The notes beneath the pieces are model-generated. The model was not told the origin of the DNA. It searched no databases and was given only the letters and a program-made list of their open reading frames with translations. Below are positions 1-11,487 of a stretch of 64,000 nucleotides of DNA, in pieces. Origin of the DNA: Tubiluchus corallicola (lineage: Eukaryota; Priapulida; Priapulimorpha; Priapulimorphida; Tubiluchidae); assembly GCA_030141605.1 (NCBI GenBank), contig JAQGDQ010000466.1:1-64000 (forward strand). The letters run 5' to 3'. Numbering within the stretch: position 1 is the first letter of the stretch; each line of letters begins with the position of its first letter. A program made the position numbers and the translations under genes.

Positions 1-413
1 GAAAAAAGTAACGTTGTTGATGACCTGAGCTTAAGACAAATTAATTAACCCCTAGTTACGCCAAGTTTGCATGCTTATCTTACAGACAAACAATTAAACA
101 GATAGTGCAATAATTATCAGTTTATACCTCATTTTCTTAAAAAAATTAACGTTTTGCCAATTTGGTAAATTTTATTACTTCTTATAATTATTATCTTTTG
201 ATATCATATAACTATGAATTGAATATTATTTTAAAACTATTCTAATATGTATGTGACGAAATCTAACATGCAATTATTATTCTTCAAATAAAATAATATG
301 TATCTATAACACTATAACACTATACACTAATAACTTATAAACTGCAAACTTGGCGTAACTAGGGGTTAATTAATTTGTCTTAAGCTCAGGTCATCAACAA
401 CGTTACTTTTTTC
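1..413. mobile_element. Foldback/MITE-like element with 71-bp perfect terminal inverted repeats
   Basis: Bases 1-71 and 343-413 are exact reverse complements over all 71 positions, and the arms enclose about 270 bp of AT-rich sequence with no coding potential. This is the layout of a non-autonomous DNA transposon (MITE or foldback type). Perfect arm identity suggests a recent insertion or gene conversion between arms. The element begins at the very first base of the window, so the left target-site duplication cannot be seen and the arm may extend further left. Superfamily not assigned. Confidence 0.85.
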
Positions 414-1744
414 ATGTTGTTTTACATAGATTTTGTTTTGGTTATAGAAAGTGCTCATTTTCGAATTGAATTAAATTTAATGCCTCGGAGGGACAAGGGA
501 TATTAATAGCATATCACATACAAAGTTGTAAAGAGTTAGTCCAAATTGAAGAACAATATTGGTAATGATGAATCTTAATGGTCACACAAATAAAAACGCA
601 CGCTTACAATGCGAAGTGTTTACAACAAAATTATGTTTGAGAGTTAGAAAATATAAAAAAGTATGACAAATATAACAGTCAATTAAAATGAAGAACTAAA
701 TTTATAAGACTTATTTGTAAACAACTGTAAGATTAAATAATATGAACAGATTGCTAAATTTTGAATGAATGTTGCTTTAGATAAAAATTAATTCAAGTAT
801 CATATAGATTCATATTAGGGAATTAAAGTTAATATTAGTATGTTGGTTTCTCATAGTATTTGACGAATTTCATAGAATAAATACATAACATATGATGTTC
901 AGACTGTACAGCTGGAGGAATTGCATTACATACATAAGACACAAGTTCTTTGTTTCCTAGGTATCTGTATACCATCTACTTGAACTTGTGTGATTATACC
1001 AGTGTATTTTCAAGTAAAGTGTCAAGAGTAACCTCTAATTGTCTTTAAACTAATTTTGCATGTTCAGATTTTTTGGTATGACAAAGAATAATCTTGTTTT
1101 ATGCACAATCTAGTGAATCTACTCACTACCCTTAATATCCTGAATTTATTTTTCGTTGGGGTTGTCTAAGAAAATGTTATGCTGTGGTGAATGTCAGAAC
1201 ACATATTTCAAAAGTAATAATTATATTTGGAAAAGTAAGATGTATGATGTCGCTACCAAGCCATACATATGAGTAACGCTAGGACATTAACTCAAGAAGT
1301 AATTCCTACTTTGATAACACATTATTGCATCAATCAAACACAAATTTTACTTTTCTTTGCAATCTATTGTCCAAAATTACCATCACAAACCACACATCCT
1401 TGAAGCAGACACGTTGACAAACAGACAGGCGCACATACAGCTAGACACATAGTTGACCTACACTTGGATCATTAGTTTGGCTGTGAGAATGTACACATAA
1501 CACCCTTTTTGAGAATCAAAAGTGTGAGGAAAACTTAAAAAGAATTTGTTACCAGCCAAAACCAAGTTTACACCAGTGTGTCATTAATAAAGCTTTTTAC
1601 AAACAAAACACAGCAGAAAAAACAACAAATTATTTTACATGAAACAATCGAAAACAAGCTGTGCAAAATGTCAAAAACTGCATTTCCTACAAGCAGTGAA
1701 AGGATTTTTTTTACAGTCAATGCCTGCACTCGTTGCCTCTTCCT
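414..1744. other. AT-rich stretch, no gene seen
   Basis: No coding frame with recognisable protein similarity, no RNA gene and no clear repeat boundary was seen here. The sequence is AT-rich and full of stop codons in all frames. Confidence 0.5.
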
Positions 1745-2180
1745 CTCTGTTATATACTGACGGAAATATCTGATGTCGTCTGATCTAATGTGCCTCATTG
1801 CACTATAAATACTTTCATTGCGCATATCTGGATCTCAATCCCAGTAATATCGCTTACTGGACAATGTATTATATCTAAGAGAATTGCAATAAAGCACTTC
1901 ATGTCATGTTCATCTATTCCTGGGTCTGTCTTGCTCTTGAACAATTCATATCGTCTGCTTTCTTCAACCAAAAGTTCATAAAATTCATTGCTAAAGATTA
2001 GTTTAAAAAGTTCTTTCCCGAAAATTTGCGATGTTTGACTAAGTTTGGCTCCAAAAACAACGGCTTGTAATTTAGAAACGGCTTATCCTTCCAGGCAGTT
2101 AATTCATGCAGCCTCTCAGTTTCCAGCTGGTGATTTTCCATCTCCCTAGCCAGCCCGTTATCCAGTTCGCCACCAAGTCG
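1745..2180 (-). pseudogene. piggyBac-like (PGBD, DDE_Tnp_1_7) transposase N-terminal remnant
   Basis: Read on the minus strand, the segment gives pieces such as ELFKLIFSNEFYELLVEES, then DMKCFIAILL, then MRNESIYSAMRHIRSDDIRYF. These resemble the start of the piggyBac-derived transposase domain: an ELFxLxF...LVEE block, then a conserved xxMKxFIGILL block, then a segment where the Asn/Arg-rich helix precedes the catalytic core. Frame changes near 1830 and a stop near 2000 break it, and the catalytic aspartates are not present. I infer a decayed transposase fragment; similarity is judged by eye, so other cut-and-paste families remain possible. Confidence 0.45.
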
Positions 2181-3351
2181 TTTGCCTTGGCTCAGGACAA
2201 CTTCAACTGGCTACACGCAACTGATTGTGTTTTACATGGATGTTTTATAAGAAATAAACAAGAACTCACCTCTAAGAAGATGCCGTCACTACACAGCTAA
2301 AAAAATGTGACTGCAGCAAAAGCCCCCAAATGCAAGTGGTAGATTGTTTTCTGCGCATTGCTGTCTCATTTTGTCTCGCCATTGTTCTTACGGGCATTGT
2401 GCTTCTTAAAAGTTTACATGAATATCCAAATAGATAATAGTATATGCCAATGTTTGCGTTAATTAATAACAAAATGCAACTACTCTGCTTCCTTACAAAT
2501 CCGAATAACGACAAACCTGTAGCAACTGGCTGTTACAAATAAACAGCTTACTTGCATTCTATTATATATAGCTTTTAGATCTTCCTTTGTTAGATCTTAG
2601 TCTTGTCGCTTAAAGGAGCTTTCAATATGGTTGTTGGTGTCAAGCAATTTAATCTAGCATTGTATAATTATTTGTTTTTTTTCGTAGTTTTACAAACATG
2701 CATTTTCTGAAAGTGTTTAAAACGAAGCCAGCCTTAGTCATGTGACCTAAGCTTTAGTAGTATACGCCACCTATCAATCACAGTTGTTCTTACAAGTAGT
2801 TAGATTTTCTGTTGCCGCTATGCTAATCATGCCGTTTGGTGATACTTGCATTACTTTGTCTATTTTGTTACAATTTAACAGTCACTAGTTGTATTTTCAA
2901 GCGAAAGTTGTCACCAGTAAATGGAAGTCACCATCTACTTTAATAATTAGTTAATAGTTTAGTTAATTGGTTAGAATTGCTTCAAATCTCTAGAATCGTA
3001 AAGTAATAATATGTGCTTCAGTCTTCTTAAATCTAATTTTTTATTTTGTCTAAACCTTTAGCACGTTCTTAAAAACTTTTTGTGATCTGTTATTTTAATA
3101 AATTTCAGGCCTATCGCACAGTTCAATACTGATTTTTGCCGTTTTTTTGCATGGACTGGGCGCATCCACAATGGTGATCACCTTCAATATGGTACCTGAA
3201 TGGGATACAATTTAGGACCTCTATTTCCTAGCAAGAATGTCCTTTAAACAAACTCGTTTCACTTAAGCACCTCTACTTGTTTTTAACATACAAAATGGTT
3301 AAAAAAATCATATAGGTATTATACGAGATCAAAAAAAATAAACAAACTTAC
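2181..3351. other. No gene seen; would contain the intron after the GT31 exon
   Basis: The splice donor at the end of the GT31 exon (3346-3351 on the minus strand) implies that an intron runs leftwards through this stretch. I searched by eye for the expected C-terminal galactosyltransferase blocks (Gly-rich segment and Glu-Asp-Val block) and did not find them. No other feature is evident. Confidence 0.4.
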
Positions 3352-3904
3352 CTACTCCGGGACGACAGTTTACGCTTCCCCAGTAAAGAAGTTTTTTTGG
3401 TCGAAATGGAAGCTCTGCCAGGAGTCTCTCCATACAAACAAATACGTCATCATCAACCTTCATTAATTAAGCAATGTTGTATCTTTCAATAGCCCATCCT
3501 ATAATCCACAGTAATCTACATGCATTGTTTAAACCTGATGGGACGTACGTGAATGTTAAATCACCGTAATGAAGTTGTTCATTTTTTAGTTTCTCCATGT
3601 GCAGGTAACTGATATTTTTACCTGAATTATCATATTGATCAGTAAAAAATCTGTAAGCAATATCTCGGTTCATGTGTGAACCATTCAGCCAGGTTTTTCT
3701 GAGATTATTTCTTCTTGTAACTCTGTCTTTGAAAGCGCTGGCTATTGCTATAAAAACTGCATTATTACGCTGCCTTTTCACAATATTTATGTTATTTGAA
3801 ATCTGTAAATTTTCTTCGGAATAGAAAAACAAAATAAAAGTGATGAAAAATATGTTTACAGTTAATAAGATGCGCAATCTGTCCTTTCCTTTAACATTCA
3901 TCAT
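3352..3904 (-). pseudogene. Beta-1,3-galactosyltransferase (GT31, B3GALT6-like), 5' exon with premature stop
   Basis: GT31 enzymes add galactose in beta-1,3 linkage in the Golgi; B3GALT6 adds the second galactose of the glycosaminoglycan linker. The frame opens at ATG 3904, has a short cytosolic tail, one membrane span at residues 10-28 (type II topology), then FIAIASAFKDRVTRRNNLRKTWL-type GT31 motif 1 (residues 51-73) and a HYGDLTF block (about 112-118). TAA at 3467-3469 stops it after residue 145, but the same frame continues past the stop with LMKVDDDVFV (the DxD metal site) and LLYWG, reaching a donor GTAAGT at 3346-3351. The LYWG after the DDD resembles B3GALT6. The stop sits where the family usually has an aromatic residue, so a TAT/TAC to TAA change is likely. 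C-terminal exons were not found. Pseudogene, null allele or sequencing error are all possible. Confidence 0.68.
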
Positions 3905-4859
3905 TGATAAAAGGAAAAACTGATTCCTCAGTATTTATTATAACTTACAGTCAATGAAGCACCACGAAAGAAAAAAAGTATTGCACTGCATCATTTTTTC
4001 AACTACAACGGCAAGTATGAAAATGTAACAAGACAAACTCAAAGTATAGAGCACATGTTCCCAGCAAAAGCTAACCCTTTCTTTTGTCTTTCACCATAAT
4101 ACAGTCACGGTTTCAACGCATTTCTAATAATGTACCTGATTTTAATGATAATCGGGTCAACAACTAACCATCAGTTTACAAAGAACTTAATCGTGATCAA
4201 AAAACTACTGTTTATATGATCTGCAATGCCTAGGCTGAATCGTAAAATAAACAATTGTTAGTTCACAAGCGTATTACGCAGGGAGGCGGTTATGGGCAGT
4301 TTTATGAAGAAATTTTGAAATAATTGTTAAAGATGGCGGGTTTTCTTCCAATCAAAAATAGCATGCTGTTGCCAATCGTGTTCTGAGTCTATTTTTTCAG
4401 AAATAATTTTTCTTCAACATGAACTTAACCTCATTTTAACCATCAGTATCATTTCTCTCTCTCTTCCTCATTTATGTTAAACACAGGACCCCGCCATATT
4501 GAAAAATGGAACTTTACAACTGATTTATAGGTTGCCGCCTCCTAAAATAGTTGTTCGTACATATTTTCTTAAAGGTTTTGCAAGTTCCTCGTGACACTTG
4601 AATACCAATTGTTCATTGATTTCTATTTGTGGCGTTAGTTTTATATTTAAACTCTGCATTTTGGGGTTCGTGGTTAGTTTCCAGGCTGTTGGTAGGTAAG
4701 ACAGACTATCCTAACCAGTGTTCGTGATATTTGTTAGCTAGTGTGTTGTGGGTAATGGCATCTTTCATCAACTATTTCTTTAGTATTTTTATTTTTTCCA
4801 AGGACTTTTTGTTTTTGTGATGTGAACATAACGATTTCTCGTCGCGTTGTTTTCTCGGA
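3905..4859. other. No gene seen
   Basis: Upstream of the GT31 start codon. No clear promoter, RNA gene or coding sequence; open frames here are short and show no recognisable family. Confidence 0.4.
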
Positions 4860-6016
4860 TTCAGTCTGCATGCTTTCATGGCTGCAGTCAAAGAAGCTGC
4901 TTGCAAACTTCGTTCAGAATCGAATAGCAGAAATTCGCTAACAAACTGCAACAGAATTTCGTCATGTGCCAACAGAACTAAATCTAGCTGATTTAGGCAC
5001 TAAGCATCCAGTGAAACCCCTAAATAAATTTTGGTTTCAAGGACCAGAATTTGTTCAGATTGAATCGTACTGGCCTGTACTCACTTGAACAAATAAATAA
5101 AGAAGTAAAACACGGAAGCTCAGTGCTTTTTGAAACGAGCTGCTTGGCAAAAACTGTACATCATACAGTACATGACTTGTCAGTTTTTGATATAAACGTA
5201 TTTTCGTCTCTTACTCCGCTAATAAACGCAACATGTTGGCTCTATAGAGCAATAGATAGGTGGATGCATAGATCACTTGCAGCGGGTGCGCTTACGGCTG
5301 CTGAAGTTTACAACGTCTAGAATGGATAAAATATATTCAGCATGAAGAGTACTTTCTTCCAGAAGATTCCTTCAACTCTTTGCATCCGTCACTTCGCGAA
5401 TTGCGAACGTTGCAGAGCGAACAGGTCTAGTCGGTTGCTTGAGTAGAGTGAAGAAAATCTGTCCAACACAAGGTGAAAATTTACCTATATTATTGCCCCA
5501 AAACAGTTATTTCACTAAATTGCTAGTAAAACAGTTTCATTGCTCAAACTGCCATGTAGGAACTGCTCAACCCTCGCTTTACTGCTGCAAAGCTATTGGA
5601 TTCCGGCAGGCAGAGCTCTTGTCGAAAACCTGCTCAATCGTTGTACTGTTTTCGCAAAATGGATGGCGGACCATATAAAATGTCTTCTATGGCAGATTTA
5701 CCACCTTACACGATTCCAATGATCAAACCCATTCACTCATATTGGGATAGACTATTTGGCCAAGATATGTACCATTGATTCTTGTAAGCCCAATCTCGAA
5801 AAGGTCTGTTTGTTTGTTTGTCTATTGGTCAGAGCCATTCACATTGAAGTGGTAACTGACTTGAAAATTGAACTTTCATTTTGGCTTTACGACGTTTCAT
5901 TGCCCATCGTGGAACATCAAAAGCAATCATCCGTGACAATGCTAGCCACTTTCATCTCGCAAAGCAGTCGCTATATCTTCTTTATGCAATGTTTAGACAT
6001 GTTTAGTTTAGTTTAA
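4860..6016 (+). pseudogene. Degraded BEL/Pao retrotransposon pol fragment (RNase H to integrase)
   Basis: Pieces in different plus-strand frames line up in BEL/Pao pol order. At 4930-5050 is EFRHVPTELNLADLGTKH followed by FWFQGPEF, the linker after RNase H. At 5470-5770 are ILLPQNSYFTKLLVKQFH, YWIPAGRALVENLLNRC and GGPYKM...MADLPPY, the zinc-finger to core part of integrase. At 5800-5980 are CLFVCLLVRAIHIEVVTDL and, one frame over, RRFIAHRGTSKAIIRDNASHF, containing the catalytic-core segment. Several frameshifts and stops separate them, so this is an old dead copy. It is a different lineage from the young element at 18954-27019. No LTRs were found beside it. Confidence 0.75.
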
Positions 6017-6701
6017 GGTACGGCTGCGTCCTGTTCACAATAAAGATTTTTAAGCCAGCATATTTCTATTTTTAAAGATAATTTTCTCTCTAAGTGTCGA
6101 ATCTAAGACTTTCTACAACTATTTAGATAATTATAGTGAATTAATAGTAGTTGTATAGTGCAATCACTTTAAGTAATAACTCTATAACTGCTGTCACTAG
6201 TCCCCAAAATTTAATATAGATGTTTTTAAAGCTGTATTGTGGTCCTTGGTTTTAATTTTTTCGCTGTAGTGAATCTGTAGTAGTGTGATATTAGAAGATG
6301 CAGAGATTGAATACTTCTGCTTGACATACACAGAAATTAAAATTGCAAACTTGTGTTCCATTTTTTCAGGTTTTGAGTTTTTATCAGTTTTTAAAACATT
6401 AACAGGACTTTGAAAACTCGCTCTTTAATGATAACGCTGTTATTATACCTTACACATGTGTGTGCCACAATCTACAACAGAACCATTATACTTTGCATTA
6501 ATATACTAAAAACTTTATTTCATCAATAGCGCTTATCTGTGCTAGATAAGTGTCACAGAACTTGTGGAAAGCTTGTCATACTTAAAGAGAGTAATAAGTG
6601 TTGGCTTAAAAACTGAAAAGAAATTGTATACTGGTTATTAGGTCACCAGTATACAAACACAAATTTGAAAAAACTGTGAGTCTAACGAAGTCTAACGCTT
6701 A
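6017..6701. other. No gene seen
   Basis: AT-rich sequence between two retroelement fragments, without a recognisable coding frame or terminal repeat. Confidence 0.4.
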
Positions 6702-7374
6702 ATGAAGAGGATGTTGGAAAACAACATGCTGTCTATCAAGACAAAGTTTCAGGTGTACCAAGCCTGTGTACTGAGCACACTGTTGTACGGGAGCGAGAGC
6801 TGGACTATGTATAGCCATCAAGAAAGCAGGCTCAATGCTTTCCACCTACGTTGCCTCAGAAGAATCCTGGGCAACTCATGGCATAAGCACATAACCAGTA
6901 AGGATGTGCTAGCAAGAACTGGAATCCCTAGCATGTATGCCATACTCACCAACAGACGTCTGCGCTGGCCAGGCCATGTTTCCCGCATGCAGGACGGCAG
7001 ATTGCCCAAGGACATTCTGTAGGGTGAGCTTGCTACTGGCTCCCGACCCACCCGGAGGCCACTGCTCCGCTACAAAGATGTATGTAAACAGGACCACAAT
7101 GCAGGCGTTACACCAGCAAACTACGAGGCGCTTGCGGCAGATTGAAGCAACTGGAAATCTACTGCTAGGACAGCCATTAACAGAGCGGAGAAAACGAGGG
7201 AGACGAAAAAGTGGACAGGTGGATAAAAGGATTTGCAGGCATCAGAAAGATGAACTACCTCACTTGTATGAAACAGCCTTCCAATGTGCAACCTGCAGCT
7301 GGAACTGCTGCTCAAGGATCGGACTGCTCAGCCACAGTCGATGCTGCAGCTCTATCAATTTGATCTTTAACTGA
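6702..7374 (+). pseudogene. Non-LTR retrotransposon (LINE) ORF2 C-terminal remnant
   Basis: The 106-residue frame contains KFQVYQACVLSTLLYGSESW, LRCLRRILGNSW and RRLRWPGHVSRMQDGRLPKD, the post-polymerase (thumb/connection) region typical of animal LINE reverse transcriptases. TAG at 7021-7023 interrupts it; the same frame then continues GELATGSRPTRRPLLRYKDV and, after a TGA near 7140 and a frame change, ends with FQCATCSW...CCSRIGLLSHSRC, a Cys/His-rich tail like the zinc-knuckle end of such ORFs. The element is truncated at both ends and dead. LINE clade not assigned. Confidence 0.8.
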
Positions 7375-7439
7375 CTCTCTTGGCACACAATCCATTGCCT
7401 TCCGAGACAGAAACAACCAGTGTTTTTCATAAAATATGG

Positions 7440-7742
7440 AAGCTTGCAAATATATGTCGAACTACAGGCCTGTTTCATTGTTGTTATGCATATCTATGGT
7501 TTTAGAATGGGTAGTTTACAACAAATAGCAAAAATTACTTAATTGTGGCTAACAAAGTATTAATAGAATGTATTTTGGGCTTTAAAGCTGGTGATAGTAC
7601 AGATAATCAATCACTGCCAATTATGCATAAACTATACAGCAGTTTAGACAATGGAAACGAGATATGTTTTGTCTTCCTAGATATAAGCAAAGCAAAGTCT
7701 GGCATGAGTTTTATTTGTTTAAATTACAATAGTGTGACGTAA
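7440..7742 (+). pseudogene. LINE reverse-transcriptase core fragment
   Basis: A frame beginning near 7450 reads NYRPVSLLLCISMVLEWVVY, then a frame change leads to GFKAGDSTDNQSLPIMHKLY and FVFLDISKA, the fingers-palm region of a non-LTR reverse transcriptase, including the motif A aspartate in FLDISKA. The frame is lost just after that. In an intact LINE this core precedes the C-terminal region seen at 6702-7374, but here it follows it, so these are separate insertions or a rearranged copy. Confidence 0.75.
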
Positions 7743-8103
7743 GTGTTCATCTAACAGAAGCACCGAGAAACGTGCAAAATAATTCAGAATCACGATAAAT
7801 GGTAAATCAGAATTACCCAATAGTGATATGCCTATGTGGCCTACTAACAAATCTGTTACAGGCTTTGCACTGCATAACTTTGGTAGAATAGGTAGAACAC
7901 ACCAAATATGATAATATCACTACTGAAAGTATTTTAAATAGCACAAACATTCTGTGAGCATGGTGTCGCTGTAATTCTCTTATCTTTCCTGAAAATTATT
8001 CAAACATTGTGTCACGACCCAAACCCGGATCCCAACCACTTGATATTAAATCCGAACTTTTTACCAAACACTCAAAGTTTAAACCAAAATACATATTAAA
8101 TTT
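7743..8103. other. No gene seen; 3' flank of the FkbM pseudogene
   Basis: Short AT-rich gap beyond the stop codon of the minus-strand methyltransferase copy. No repeat or RNA gene noted. Confidence 0.35.
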
Positions 8104-8917
8104 TCACAAATAATATTCTAGTTTTTTCTGTATAAAGACAATATCTTGACTTAATTCGTCTTCTCGCGGAGGTAACAAAGTTACTTCCATATACAGCATA
8201 GTTTCACCAATAAATGCCCGGATGTTCTCTAACTTTGTCATTATCGCCTCCTGGTTAACATGTTTCCCATCTGTAGTATGATATTCTGTTGTCATTGCAT
8301 CAATTGTTAGTTTATCAATGGGTATTGTTTTTAAAACATCAAGTTCTGCTCCTTCAATATCGAGTGACAAGTAGTCAATGTGATTGTGACCAATGGCTAA
8401 CATTATTGAGCAAAAGGAAAACACTGAACTGTGTGAGTTCTAACATTTTCAGTGCAGTTTAACTTTTTTATCCGTTTTCTATGAACAGGATCCGTGTTAT
8501 TCTCTAACCCGCCTAACAACCCACACATTGTAAACCTTAGTCTTTCAGCCCTCTTACTAGGGCTTAAACAGGCATTGATAGAATAGGCATGCCGTTTCTC
8601 TTTTAGTAATTTATTAAACATTAGTGGGTTTGGTTCAATTAAGAGTCCTGTCCATCCGCGGTTCCTTTCAAAATACAAAGAATTGGAGATTACTCCATCT
8701 GCAGCACCACTTTCCACAAAAAAGCCTTTTCTCTTTTTTCTAAGTAGAATGTCTATAATCGTTGACTGAGACAGTTGTGAAGTATCATTTACTGGGCTTA
8801 AATTAGATTTCCGTGATGGACCAATCAGCCATGAATTTTTAATGTGATTTACTAATACCTGGTCATCTTCAGCTATCCTACCATGTTGAACATCTAGTAC
8901 AATATCAGAGCTAATAA
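8104..8917 (-). pseudogene. FkbM-family (Methyltransf_21) methyltransferase, frameshifted last exon
   Basis: FkbM-domain proteins are SAM-dependent methyltransferases or membrane proteins related to them, such as insect Star. The first part (8403-8917) contains HIKNSWLIGP, the SAM-binding GFFVESGAADG, FERNRGWTGLLIEPNP and HTVQCFPF. The second part (8104-8424) is one frame over and contains SIMLAIGHNHIDYLSLDIEG and the C-terminus. Alignment with the intact paralogue at 32695-33648 places a single missing base at about 8413-8417, in a short T run. The upstream edge looks like a splice acceptor (GTTTTTAG before 8917), so a first exon with the membrane anchor should lie upstream; I did not find it. 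Apart from the one indel the frame is clean, so a recent pseudogene or an assembly indel are both possible. Confidence 0.75.
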
Positions 8918-11487
8918 CTAAAAACAAAAGCGTACAATATTTGTTATTATCTTGGTTACGTCATCTTGAAAAACATTAATTATGCAAGCAGTTAATGCAA
9001 ACACAGCCACAGCATTAAATGCAACGTTAAATTGTTCACCACGAAATACTCTGTAAAATCGAAAAATGGACACAGTTTGATAAAATAACCCAGACTATTA
9101 TTCAACATAACGGGAAAACACGAGTAATCTGCAAAGATGATAAATTTATGGAGCAGTCTTTTCTACCATGATAAAACCTCATTCCAAAACTCATCAATAT
9201 GCTACAAAGCAGTGATGATCTTTGTCGAACATGCATTCCACAAATCTTGTAAAACAATAAAGATTTAACTCGTTTTGATGAAAATGTGTGTCGCGATACG
9301 AGTCTTTTTGAAATATGGAAAATAGGTTGCACCAAAAATTAGTAAGCTTTCGTTTGTGATCAAGATATTTTATGAAACAATCAGTTACAGTTAAAGCATT
9401 ACAAGTTGAAACATACTGAGAAACTGCGTTCAATGCAAAAGACAACGTGCAGCGTTATGTTTGAGCAGTACAACAGAAAACGGCATTCATCTTCATCAAC
9501 ACTGGAATCACTACAAACTCCATTTTCACGATTATAGGTGACCTTACGCATCTACCAGTTTCAACAGCCATTAGCAGTGTTGAAGAATTATCTTTAGTCA
9601 GCAAGTTCATCTTAGTAGTAAAGCTAAAACTTTACTACTGCCAAAAGTTGACAAGTGTAAAATTTCAATATTGATTACTGGTGTTCCTAGAGTACATAAA
9701 GAAGCCTACACAAAAATCCGTGTTAACGGGATTACAAAATGAAGCTGGTCAATGTACCAGACCTAAAACAAATGTTCATATGAGAAACTTTATGTAAGAA
9801 TGGGAGCACAGAAGGTGAATTTCACATTAGTATGCAATGCAACGTTTACTGTCAAGAAACAACTGCGTTCTTGAGTCAAGTATCAGATATCTCTCCAGAA
9901 TTCCCATCCATGTCTGATAAGGATAAGTTTATATTTTTAAAAAAAAGTGGAGATGTGGAAGTTAAGAAATTGTTGATTTACAAAGTTTAAGAATAAAATT
10001 TCAACAATACGTGATTCTAAATTAAGAGGTACTACTATTAATTTATTATTAATGAAAACGATTAATGTGATATATAAGTAGATGAATTTGTTATAAATTG
10101 TGGTATTTTTTAATCAATTGCGTTTCAAAGAGCCCTGTATTTAAACCTGTAAGGACGTGTTCCTGGGTGCGCTGTTTATTTAAGTGTGTGATTTGTTAAT
10201 TGTATTTGTTTTCATGTTTTGTAAAATATAGACAAATTAACAGACAAACACGTGTATTGCGAACTGTAAAAATTGCTTGTACCTTCATACTGTGCTTTGA
10301 ATTTTCTACCTGGTATTGTGCAGTCTACATCATAACTTTCTCTGAGCCAGCATACGTTGCAGCATCAGATGATGATAGCTGTGGCTGTGGTCGCCCACTT
10401 GGTGTGCTCAGGATAGGTACTATGGTGTTGTTTGTTCGATCCACAGTGTAAACAACTCCGAGTGGAGAACAAGCTGTTTGAAATGTTGACAAACAAATGT
10501 TAGCAACTGGAGGCTGTCCTGTCAGTAATTGCCTAAAAAATTGGACACTGGAAAAGTGATCATTCGCTTAACAGAATGCATACATTTCCTTCTAACAGCT
10601 TGTTGAGTGTTAACTTTAAACTTTGCTCTACAGATGAAGCAGACGGATGACCTGCTACTACTATGCCCCCAGGCTTACTCGCCTAGTTACGCAGATGTGG
10701 GATTTGCCGTGGCTCTGCTTTCGGCTTGGGAGTAAAACACTCCTCATCTGTTGCTTCCATGGGTACTTACCATCTATTTTAATGCACTTGCATAACCCCC
10801 TCAATCGCCCAGCTTCTGTAAGAGTCAAAATCAACCCACTGAAACAAATCTCTGTAATTTAGAAGTAACAAGTGGCACAAAGAAACACAAAAAGTTTGGA
10901 CGCATAAAAATACTCACCAAAACCTTTCAAGATATGCTATTCCGAGCAGACTATTCTAATAGGCAGTAGTTAATAAATTGCTCCACGTGATGAATTTTTA
11001 CCGGGCTCCCACCTCCGATTTTGTTGATGAGCCCATTTGTGTCCCCTTGCATGTTATGTTCGTCTTTGTGTAAGAAGATATCATTTCGAAAGTTCTCTAT
11101 GAGACATTTAAAGATATTGACACACTCAAGTAATACCTTGTATCACAACTCGCCACATCACTAGAGACATCTCCACTTTGCATTTTTTTCAGATCAGAAA
11201 GGAGCAACACTATCATCGCCAATGTCTGTAGACTGTAATTGTTAGTGGGCTAGGTGATGTTCCGGAGTGGTAAACATTCATTTTCTCACCACCAAACGTT
11301 TGTATATTTTAGCAAAGTATACTCAATGCATACATACACACTTGTGAGCAAAGTCTTCGGCAAGTGAGTTCAGCAAAGTGAGTTCACAAGTGAGTTCAGC
11401 AAAAAGTTTCGAAATTCGGCGAAATATTTTGCGGTAGCGACTCATCGCTTCCATATTTTTTGACCTGCCAGACGTTTAAAGAAAAAA
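8918..11487. other. No gene seen; small GTGAGTTC repeat cluster just upstream of GT49
   Basis: No supported gene. At 11363-11404 the motif GTGAGTTC occurs three times with AGCAAA spacers, preceded by a weaker copy, within about 125 bp of the GT49 start codon. It may be a short tandem duplication in the leader or promoter; no TATA box is obvious. Confidence 0.4.

Noticed and set aside
9850-9995. Short plus-strand frame (FPSMSDKDKFIFL) resembling the C-terminus of LINE ORFs
   Set aside because: Too short, and no other LINE block precedes it in order.
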